Source: Bacteroidetes bacterium MedPE-SWsnd-G1
GTDB taxonomy: Bacteria > Bacteroidota > Bacteroidia > Flavobacteriales > Flavobacteriaceae
Length of the DNA: 62,164 nt
NCBI GenBank assembly: GCA_001874265.1
Contig: MPDD01000014.1
Span: forward strand, 1 to 62,164
Direction of reading: 5' to 3'
How positions within the stretch are numbered: position 1 is the first letter of the stretch; every line of letters starts with the position of its first letter. Position numbers and translations under genes: made by a program. The notes beneath the pieces are model-generated. The model was not told where the DNA came from. It saw nothing but the letters and a program-made list of their open reading frames with translations, and searched no databases. Below are positions 55,295-62,164 of this stretch, piece by piece.

Positions 55295-58200
55295 ATGAAA
55301 CGACTTGGGTTTATCGGAATTTTCTTCCTATTAACTGTTTCGTTTTATGCACAGGAAGAAAAAATGGCTTTTGATAAATATGGAATATTAGAGGGCATGC
55401 CAGAAGAGGCCGCGACAGATATTTTACAAGACGACCAAGGTTTTATTTGGGTAGGAACGCAAAATGGATTGGTTAAGTTCGATGGTTATAAGATACAGGT
55501 GTACAAAGGAAGTTCTCTGGATTCTGTAAATTTCGATAAACTGTTATTTAGGAATTTAGGTGGTGGATTATTAAAAGCAAAGGATGGTAAATTATGGATA
55601 GGAGGTGTTTTAGATAATTCTGGTGTTGCATCTTTTGATCCTAAAAACGAAAAGTTTAAAAGTTACCTGCCAAGCCATAAAGATACTACTGGAATGATGT
55701 TTGGAAGTAATGAATTGTTGTTTGAAGATGCTAATGATAACATTTGGTTTGTAAATGCTGATTATTTAAGGGATAAATCAAGGATTAGTAGAATTAATAC
55801 AATAACACATGAGATAAAATCTTATCCACATTCAGGTGGATTCCGAAAATTAAATGATATTGTTTTGAATTTTTTTTCATTATTTTCTGCAATTGATGGT
55901 ACAGTTTGGACTTTAGATAATGGTAATTTATTTTGTTTTGATCGTGAAAATGATAGGTTTGAAAAAGTAATAAGTGCAGGAGATGAAATATCTGGGACAA
56001 AAGAAAAAGATAGCATAACTTCGATTTTAAAAGGGAATAGAGATTATTTTATTCTTAATACCAAAACCGGTTTTCATATCTGGGATCCAATAAAAAGAAA
56101 AGTTAAAAAGAGTTATTCTAATAAAAACAAAAAGCAGACATTACTTTCTTTGAATGATTTTGATTTCGCCTTTGAAGACATTAAAGGCCAGTATTGGGCC
56201 TTTCATATAAATGGTGAATTTTCTCTTATTGATCCTGTTAGTAATACATCTAAAGTTTTTACTTATGGAAAAGAAGATTTAAAATTTGATAGAGATAAAA
56301 ACATTGGTGGTCGTTTTTTTCCCGTTTTTCAAGATGTTAATGGATTATGGTTTTTTCGTTATGGAAATTTTGATCTTCATTATCTCTACTACGATTTTTC
56401 ATCTAAATCCTTTTCTTATTACGATTTAGAATTTAATGATGAAGAAAATCTTATTTCAAGGCATGGATTAATGCGGTTTATAAAAGATAATGCTGGCCTA
56501 TTATGGATTGCAACAAGACCCAATTTTTATAAGCAATCACCTAAAACAAGGCGAATTTCAGATTTTGTTAATTTAAAAGAAGATACTACAAGTATAATAT
56601 CCAATGAAATTAGAAAGCTATTTCAAGATAAAACAAGTCAATTGTGGATTGGAACAGATAAGGGAATTTTACAAGAGAATAACGGTAAGTTTAATGAAGT
56701 TGGTTGGTTTTCCGATACTAATAATGGGAAGTCATTAGGATCGGTAAATAGTATAATTCAAGATTCAAATGGAACAATTTGGGTAGGAAGTAGTGAGGGA
56801 CTAATTAGATGGTCTGTATCTAGGCAATTATTTAAAAAACTACATGAAAACTATGGAAAGATTAATGTTAGATTAATAGAAGGAAATAAAGGAACTATTT
56901 GGGTTTCGATAGTGAACAGTGGAGTTTATATATTAAATAAGAATACGGGGGCAATAATAGAATCTTTCGAGGCGAAAGACAAGGATGCCCATGGCTTGCT
57001 GAGTAATAGAATATATCAAATGTTTTTAGATTCAAACAATACGATATGGCTTGGAGATAGCGATGAAAATAACTTTGGTTTATTTAAATTTAATAACAAG
57101 GATAAATCATTTAAACATTATAAGCGAGATGATAATGATTCTTTAACTCTTAATAGTTTTGAGATTGGTGAAATAAAGGAAGATGATTTAGGTCGAGTGT
57201 GGGTAGGAACTGATGATGGTATTAATTTATATGATAGAGAAAAAGATGTTTTTTATAAAACAAAAAAGAATTTCAACATATCTAGTACTGCAGATTTGAT
57301 TGGCGCAACCAATGGAAAGGTATGGGTTGCAAGTTATGCTAGTGGTGGTTTAGCTTTAGTAGGCCCAAATATTGATGATATAGAAATGTTTGGGGAAGAA
57401 ACTGGCTTACTGCACAACGACATATCTAGTATGGTTTTAGATGATGAAGGGAAACTATGGTTAGCTACAGAAAGAGGACTTTCTGTGATGGATACCCTTA
57501 CAAGAAAATTTAGTAATTATTTTGAAAAGGACGGTTTTCAGAAGTACCCAAGAAACAGTGTAAGTATAAAAACAAAAAATGGTGAAATTTGGATAGGTGG
57601 AGATAAAGGATTGAATCATGTGGTGCCTTCGAAATTGAAGAAAAAGGATAGTACTCTGGCATCAGTTTATATTACTTCCCTGGCTATTTTAGATTCCGTT
57701 TATTCGTCTCCCGATGGTGAAATTTTTACAGAAGCAGTTTCCTTTACTAAAGAGATTGATCTTAGTTATTGGCAAAAAGATTTAAGTTTTGAGTTTGTTG
57801 CTTTACATTATTTAAGATCAGAGGATAATCAATATTCTTGGAAATTGGAAAATTACGATAAACATTGGACGGTGCCATCTAATGAAAGAAAAGTATCCTA
57901 TACAAATTTATCTCCAGGAACATATACATTTAAAGTAAAAGGTTCTAATTCCGACGGTGTTTGGAATGACGATCCAGCAACCTTAAAAATTAATATTTCA
58001 AATCCATGGTGGCTTACTTTATGGGCTTATTTGGTGTATATCTTACTGTTGGTCTATTTGGGGTACAGAGTACATTTATTGCAAAGGGCAAAAACATTGC
58101 GCTTGGCTCGTGAAAAGAATCAACAAAAAGAATTGGAACAAGCAAAAGAAATTAAAAAGGCCTATGCAGAGTTAAAGGCAACCCAAAACCAGTTGATTCA

Positions 58201-58954
58201 ATCAGAAAAGATGGCTTCGCTAGGAGAACTTACAGCCGGTATTGCACATGAAATTCAGAATCCACTAAATTTTGTAAATAATTTTTCAGAATTAAATACT
58301 GAGTTAATTGAGGAACTTGATGAGGAAATTAATAACAAAAACTTTGATGAGGTAAAAGCATTGGCAAAGGACATTAAGGAAAATGAAGAGAAAATAAATC
58401 ATCACGGTAAAAGAGCAGATTCTATTGTTAAAGGAATGCTGCAGCATAGTAGAGTTAGTTCTGGTAAAAAAGAATTAACTGATATAAATGTTTTGGTAGA
58501 TGAATATTTAAGGCTTTCTTATCATGGACTTAGAGCAAAAGATAAGAGTTTTAATGCAATTATGAATACTAATTTCGATAATAGTATTGGAAAAATAAAT
58601 ATTATGGGGCAAGACGTAGGTAGGGTAGTTTTAAATATAATTACCAATGCTTTCCACGCTACGCAAGAAAAGAAAGTTGAATTAGGTAAAGATTATAATC
58701 CAACATTGACAGTCGCTACAAAAAAGGATGAGAAAAGCATCCTTATAACAATAGAAGATAATGGAAATGGAATCCCAGATAAAATAAAAGACAAAATATT
58801 CCATCCTTTTTTTACTACAAAAGCGTCTGGTAAAGGAACAGGATTAGGCCTATCCTTATCTTATGATATTATTAAATCCCATGGAGGGGAATTAAAAGTA
58901 GTATCAAAAGTTGGAGAGGGGACAACATTTTCAATTTTAATACCGATTGCTTAA
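55295..58954 (+). CDS. Periplasmic-propeller sensor histidine kinase
   Basis: A 1219-residue membrane kinase. After a signal peptide (residues 1-20), about 780 residues form two-component propeller (reg_prop) repeats such as [27 protein letters not shown] and [14 protein letters not shown], then a Y_Y_Y domain ([12 protein letters not shown]...[13 protein letters not shown]). One membrane helix ([22 protein letters not shown]) leads to a coiled coil, a HisKA domain with the phospho-accepting His in [12 protein letters not shown], and an ATPase with N box [10 protein letters not shown]1 DNGNGIPD and G2 [10 protein letters not shown]. No receiver is fused, unlike many Bacteroidota one-component hybrids. 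The next two genes supply receivers. An ATG 21 bases upstream is also possible. Confidence 0.92.
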   Translation: MKRLGFIGIFFLLTVSFYAQEEKMAFDKYGILEGMPEEAATDILQDDQGFIWVGTQNGLVKFDGYKIQVYKGSSLDSVNFDKLLFRNLGGGLLKAKDGKLWIGGVLDNSGVASFDPKNEKFKSYLPSHKDTTGMMFGSNELLFEDANDNIWFVNADYLRDKSRISRINTITHEIKSYPHSGGFRKLNDIVLNFFSLFSAIDGTVWTLDNGNLFCFDRENDRFEKVISAGDEISGTKEKDSITSILKGNRDYFILNTKTGFHIWDPIKRKVKKSYSNKNKKQTLLSLNDFDFAFEDIKGQYWAFHINGEFSLIDPVSNTSKVFTYGKEDLKFDRDKNIGGRFFPVFQDVNGLWFFRYGNFDLHYLYYDFSSKSFSYYDLEFNDEENLISRHGLMRFIKDNAGLLWIATRPNFYKQSPKTRRISDFVNLKEDTTSIISNEIRKLFQDKTSQLWIGTDKGILQENNGKFNEVGWFSDTNNGKSLGSVNSIIQDSNGTIWVGSSEGLIRWSVSRQLFKKLHENYGKINVRLIEGNKGTIWVSIVNSGVYILNKNTGAIIESFEAKDKDAHGLLSNRIYQMFLDSNNTIWLGDSDENNFGLFKFNNKDKSFKHYKRDDNDSLTLNSFEIGEIKEDDLGRVWVGTDDGINLYDREKDVFYKTKKNFNISSTADLIGATNGKVWVASYASGGLALVGPNIDDIEMFGEETGLLHNDISSMVLDDEGKLWLATERGLSVMDTLTRKFSNYFEKDGFQKYPRNSVSIKTKNGEIWIGGDKGLNHVVPSKLKKKDSTLASVYITSLAILDSVYSSPDGEIFTEAVSFTKEIDLSYWQKDLSFEFVALHYLRSEDNQYSWKLENYDKHWTVPSNERKVSYTNLSPGTYTFKVKGSNSDGVWNDDPATLKINISNPWWLTLWAYLVYILLLVYLGYRVHLLQRAKTLRLAREKNQQKELEQAKEIKKAYAELKATQNQLIQSEKMASLGELTAGIAHEIQNPLNFVNNFSELNTELIEELDEEINNKNFDEVKALAKDIKENEEKINHHGKRADSIVKGMLQHSRVSSGKKELTDINVLVDEYLRLSYHGLRAKDKSFNAIMNTNFDNSIGKINIMGQDVGRVVLNIITNAFHATQEKKVELGKDYNPTLTVATKKDEKSILITIEDNGNGIPDKIKDKIFHPFFTTKASGKGTGLGLSLSYDIIKSHGGELKVVSKVGEGTTFSILIPIA

Positions 58955-58964
58955 AAATAAAATT

Positions 58965-59339
58965 ATGAGAATACTTGTTGTAGACGATGAAAAAGACATT
59001 CAAAGACTTTTTCAACAACGTTTTAGAAAGGAAATAAAAAAGAATACCATTGATTTTGTTTTTGCATTTTCAGGAGAGGAAGCGCTAAAAATATTGGACG
59101 AATTAGACCATAAGGCAGTATTAATATTATCAGATATTAATATGCCTGGTATGAGTGGTTTAGAATTGTTAGAAAAAATTAAAGAGACTTATTTAAACCC
59201 GACCCCAACGGTGATGATGATTACGGCATATGGGGATGAACATAATAGAATGACATCGAAAACATTAGGAGCAGATGATTTTTTGGCAAAACCAATAGAT
59301 TTTAAAATCTTAAAAGATAAACTTAAAGACTTGGAGTAA
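58965..59339 (+). CDS. Stand-alone receiver protein (response regulator)
   Basis: A 124-residue single receiver domain with the acidic pocket VVDDEKD, phospho-acceptor Asp57 in LSDINMPGMSG, Thr in MMITAYGD and Lys in FLAKPID. There is no output domain, so it probably acts through protein contact or as a phosphate relay. I chose the ATG at 58965; a TTG frame extends six codons further into the kinase gene. It starts 10 bases after the kinase stop and overlaps the cyclase gene by one base. Confidence 0.9.
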   Translation: MRILVVDDEKDIQRLFQQRFRKEIKKNTIDFVFAFSGEEALKILDELDHKAVLILSDINMPGMSGLELLEKIKETYLNPTPTVMMITAYGDEHNRMTSKTLGADDFLAKPIDFKILKDKLKDLE

Positions 59340-60376
59340 TGGTAAAGATATTAGTTGTAGACGACGAGAAAGACCTTGAGGTTTTAATCAAGCAAAAATT
59401 CCGTAAGAAAATACGAGAAAAGGAATACGAGTTTTTATTTGCGATTAATGGAAAGGATGCCATTAAGAAAATTGAGGAAATGCCTGATGTGGATGTTGTA
59501 TTAAGTGATATTAATATGCCAGAAATGGATGGGCTCACTTTGTTAGGAGAGTTAAATGAATTGTGCCCTTTAGTGAAATCGATCATGGTTTCTGCTTATG
59601 GAGATATGGATAATATAAGAACGGCGATGAATAGAGGTGCCTTTGATTTTGTTACAAAACCTATAAATTTTAAGGATCTTTCTATAACTGTTGAAAAAGC
59701 AATAAAGCAGGCTTTTCAATTAAAAGAAACACTAAAAGCTATAAAGGAAAACAATATATTAAAAATGTATGTTGATGAAAATGTACTCAACTTTATGGGT
59801 GGAGGCGTTTTTGAATCTAAGATTATGGATAATGAGATCATAGAGGCGACTGTAGTTTTTATTGATGTATGTGATTTTACTAGTATTAGTGAGAGTTCAT
59901 CTCCTGATACTGTAGTTAAAATGATAAATAATTATTTTGATTTAATGGTAAACGAAATTGTGTCTAATGACGGGTTGATTGATAAGTTTATGGGCGATGC
60001 AATAATGGCAGTATTTAAAGGAGAATTTCATTTAGATAGAGCAATTGATTCCGCTTTAGCAATAAGAAATAAATTGGTTGATAAGAACGCTACTGAAAAT
60101 TTTGTTCCTAAGGTTTCCATTTCCATTGGATTGAAAAGCGGGGAGATGATTTCTGGAAATATTGGTTCAGAGAGTTTAAAAAGGCTCGATTATACGGTAA
60201 TTGGAGATACTGTTAACACTGCTTCTAGATTACAGGATGCAGCAAATGCGAATCAAATAATAATTGCCCATGATTGTTATGAAATGATAAAGGAGTCTTT
60301 TAAATGTATAAGTTTAGGGGAGATTCAGGTAAAGAATAAAAGAAACCCAATAAAAATCTATGAGGTTTTAGAGTAA
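59339..60376 (+). CDS. Receiver-adenylate/guanylate cyclase (class III) protein
   Basis: A 345-residue protein with an N-terminal receiver (Asp57 in LSDINMPEMDG, Lys in FVTKPIN) and a C-terminal class III cyclase domain (about 165-345). Metal ligands are Asp176 in VFIDVCDFTSIS and Asp220 in KFMGDAIMAVF. Lys216 and Thr286 (DYTVIGD) are the substrate-specifying pair typical of class IIIb adenylyl cyclases; Asn293 and Arg297 in GDTVNTASRLQ are the transition-state residues. All catalytic positions are intact. Phosphorylation by the upstream kinase could thus change cyclic nucleotide levels. No cAMP receptor gene is in the window. Confidence 0.92.
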   Translation: MVKILVVDDEKDLEVLIKQKFRKKIREKEYEFLFAINGKDAIKKIEEMPDVDVVLSDINMPEMDGLTLLGELNELCPLVKSIMVSAYGDMDNIRTAMNRGAFDFVTKPINFKDLSITVEKAIKQAFQLKETLKAIKENNILKMYVDENVLNFMGGGVFESKIMDNEIIEATVVFIDVCDFTSISESSSPDTVVKMINNYFDLMVNEIVSNDGLIDKFMGDAIMAVFKGEFHLDRAIDSALAIRNKLVDKNATENFVPKVSISIGLKSGEMISGNIGSESLKRLDYTVIGDTVNTASRLQDAANANQIIIAHDCYEMIKESFKCISLGEIQVKNKRNPIKIYEVLE

Positions 60377-60403
60377 TTTTATAAACGGTCCATTATTTTA
60401 ATC

Positions 60404-60435
60404 AAAAAACTCCTTTAGAAATCAAGGAGTTTTTT
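60404..60435 (+). terminator. Terminator after the cyclase gene
   Basis: AAAAAACTCCTT pairs with AAGGAGTTTTTT (12 bp, 8-base loop), with a T-run. It closes the kinase-receiver-cyclase operon. Confidence 0.88.
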
Positions 60436-60492
60436 ATTTAATGATTTTTAAAGGAAAGAATTATATTTACATAATAACCAAACAATTATAAA

Positions 60493-61938
60493 ATGAAAAT
60501 TTTAAATATGACTTTTTGCTGTATGGCAATACTTCTAAGTTATAACGGTCATTCACAAGAAAAACATTATTACCAAGCGGATTTTACCATAGAAGAATTT
60601 AAAAATAGAAGAGCAGAAGTCTTTGAGTATATTGGAGAAAATGGAATTGCATTAATTCAAGGAGCAAGAAGTGTTGACGGTTTTGAAGCATTTCGTCAAA
60701 CAAATACTTTTTATTATTTGAGTGGTGTAGAAAGTGGACACGCTTATTTATTGCTAAATGGTAAAAATAAAACCGCAACCATTTATTTACCGCATAGAGA
60801 TGAGGGTAGAGAAAGGAGTCAAGGAAAAATATTAGCGGCAGAAGATGCCGAGTTAATTCAAAAACTAACAGGTGTTGAATTTGTAAAGTCAATTGAAAAG
60901 TTATCATCTGATTTGTTACGAGTTGGATTGATTAAAGACGAAATTCCAATTGTATTTACCCCGCTCGCTCCAGCTGAAACGGGTGGCGATAGTAGAGATG
61001 AGTTATTGTATGGCAGGGCGCGTGCAAATTCGGACCCATGGGATGGTCAAAAAACGCGCGAAGCACACTTTAAAGAATTGATAAATGAACGCTATCCGCA
61101 ATTTGCTGTTAAAGATCTTTCTCCAAAATTAGATGCAATGCGATTGATAAAGTCCGAATCAGAAATTGAGGTGATTCGAAAAGCAACCCATATTTCAGGA
61201 TTAGCTATAATCGAAGCAATGAAATCAACAAAGGCTGGAGTTTATGAGTATGAACTTGGTGCTGCTGCGAAATATGTGTTTTTTATGCACGGGGCACAAG
61301 GTGATGCATATCCGGCCATTATTGGGACGGGGACCAATGCATTTATGGGGCACTATTTTAGAAAAACGGATAAACTTCAGGATGGAGAATTGGTGTTGAT
61401 GGATTATGCCCCAGATTATCATTATTATACAAGTGATGTTACAAGAATTTGGCCAGTAAATGGCAAGTTTAATAAATGGCAAACTGAATTATACGATTAC
61501 ATTGTCGCCTATAGAGATGCTCTTTTTAAATACGTTAAGCCGGGTGTAACGTCGAATGAGGTTTTGGATAAAGCAGGAAATGATATGAAAGCATATTTAA
61601 GAGGAAAAACGTTTTCCAACCCTAACCATTTAAAGGCTGTTGAAAAAGGAATAGAATTTAGAGGTCATTTCCAACATCCTGTAGGAATGGGTGTGCATGA
61701 TGTCGGTAGAGTGCGAGGAGTAACTTTACAAAAAGGAATGGTGTTCACAATAGACCCAATGATTTGGATTCCAGAAGAGCGATTGTATGTGCGAATTGAA
61801 GACGTTGCTGTAGTTACTGAAACGGGAGTTGAAAATTTGAGTTCTTTTGTTCCTTCGAGTATTGAGGAGATAGAGAAAACAATTAAAGAAGAAGGATTGA
61901 CAGAATTTAGACCGGCTAAAAAGTTACCGTTAAAATAA
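60493..61938 (+). CDS. Exported aminopeptidase P-like (M24B) protein with an altered metal ligand
   Basis: A 481-residue exported protein (signal ending YNGHSQ) related to the enzyme at 53473-54930. The N-terminal domain has IALIQGARSVDGFEAFRQTNTFYYLSGVE. Metal ligands are two Asp in LVLMDYAPDYHYYTSDVTRIW, His in FQHPVGMGVHD and Glu436 in YVRIEDVAV. The usual Glu of the TxEPG motif is Asp421 in FTIDPMIW. A bulky central insert (about 130-200, including ARANSDPWDGQKTREAHF) distinguishes it from typical aminopeptidase P. Activity is likely but not certain. Confidence 0.82.
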   Translation: MKILNMTFCCMAILLSYNGHSQEKHYYQADFTIEEFKNRRAEVFEYIGENGIALIQGARSVDGFEAFRQTNTFYYLSGVESGHAYLLLNGKNKTATIYLPHRDEGRERSQGKILAAEDAELIQKLTGVEFVKSIEKLSSDLLRVGLIKDEIPIVFTPLAPAETGGDSRDELLYGRARANSDPWDGQKTREAHFKELINERYPQFAVKDLSPKLDAMRLIKSESEIEVIRKATHISGLAIIEAMKSTKAGVYEYELGAAAKYVFFMHGAQGDAYPAIIGTGTNAFMGHYFRKTDKLQDGELVLMDYAPDYHYYTSDVTRIWPVNGKFNKWQTELYDYIVAYRDALFKYVKPGVTSNEVLDKAGNDMKAYLRGKTFSNPNHLKAVEKGIEFRGHFQHPVGMGVHDVGRVRGVTLQKGMVFTIDPMIWIPEERLYVRIEDVAVVTETGVENLSSFVPSSIEEIEKTIKEEGLTEFRPAKKLPLK

Positions 61939-62053
61939 ATGAATCAATTTGTTATTAAATTTGTGAATTTACTATCGGCCTCTGGTTTAAAATAGTTTCT
62001 TCTCTTTAAATTGTGTTGCTCTTTTTAGGAAAATGGAGTTAATAATTTGATAA

Positions 62054-62069
62054 CATGACAATTGTCATG
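62054..62069. promoter_or_regulatory. Perfect 16-bp palindrome near the window end
   Basis: CATGACAATTGTCATG is fully self-complementary. It lies about 86 bases before a likely gene start at 62156 and may be an operator for that gene, whose product is not visible. Confidence 0.45.
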
Positions 62070-62155
62070 AAGTTTAAATTTGTTAATGTGTAAATTTAAG
62101 AAGTAATTTCTAATTAAAATTTCATCTATTAATGTAAACTTTAAATTTAATTATT

Positions 62156-62164
62156 ATGAAAAAT
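62156..62164 (+). CDS. Start of a truncated gene at the window edge
   Basis: ATGAAAAAT (Met-Lys-Asn) begins just before the end of the window, after an AT-rich leader. Only three codons are visible, so neither the frame nor the product can be confirmed. The preceding 217 bases contain the palindrome at 62054 and no gene. Confidence 0.3.

Overview
The window is a stretch of chromosome from a member of the Bacteroidota, most likely a marine Flavobacteriaceae. The support is the low GC content, flavobacterial promoters with a TAnnTTTG -7 box (several with TTG 18-19 bases upstream), the gliding lipoprotein GldI, the many lipoproteins, and family-typical neighbourhoods such as tandem rhomboids next to mutL. 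Most of it is ordinary core genome; I see no prophage, transposon, CRISPR array, rRNA or tRNA.

Layout. 1-3.6 kb: an outer-membrane porin, an FMN-binding exported protein and guaB. 3.6-19.4 kb, mostly minus strand: a DEAD-box helicase, a cation/proton antiporter, an M61 peptidase, a histidine phosphatase, a tightly packed nuclease-rhomboid-rhomboid-mutL-membrane protein operon, ribH and a TPR protein, then recF-DciA-like on the plus strand, and ndk and PhoD on the minus strand. 19.5-25.2 kb, plus strand: a Tat-exported SorA-like molybdoenzyme with its cytochrome c, nrnA, gldI, two more prolyl-isomerase lipoproteins (one a cyclophilin-FKBP fusion) and a PAP2 phosphatase. 25.2-28.5 kb, minus strand: a PH-like membrane protein, a pentapeptide-repeat protein, an uncharacterised membrane protein and meaB. 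28.6-31.3 kb: cysS-yidD-lgt. 31.3-40.8 kb: two paralogous exported proteins, pepE, a DUF4369-like lipoprotein, a ribB-lptF-lolA-ftsK run and tpx.

41-46 kb is the most unusual part. It has a frameshifted lipoprotein gene, aquaporin, glmM and an outer-membrane protein. In its intergenic gaps I find two tiny, clearly homologous genes (41747-41857 minus, 45641-45754 plus) for 36-37-residue basic proteins sharing the pattern FxNFKNSKRIxWxxxRNFS. The shared residues often use different synonymous codons, so both are probably translated. Each small gene, and the lipoprotein gene, has an upstream pair of boxes with 16-base spacing resembling an ECF-sigma promoter. Beside the first copy are three inverted repeats and an orphan strong terminator that may end a small RNA. 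I regard this small-protein family and its control region as the best candidate for something undescribed.

46-53 kb, minus strand: accessory metabolism, comprising an unknown protein, a Tat-exported DinB-fold protein, a methyltransferase, a membrane protein behind a TetR-operator-like palindrome, a hydrolase/GyrI-like/glycosidase-like/SRPBCC group, and gcvT. 53.4-62.1 kb, plus strand: two aminopeptidase P-type enzymes flanking a signalling cassette of a propeller histidine kinase, a receiver protein and a receiver-class III cyclase. Other points of note are a MutL whose endonuclease motifs are altered, a RibB whose GTP cyclohydrolase II half has lost its catalytic signature, and an Asp-for-Glu change at a metal ligand of the second M24 enzyme.
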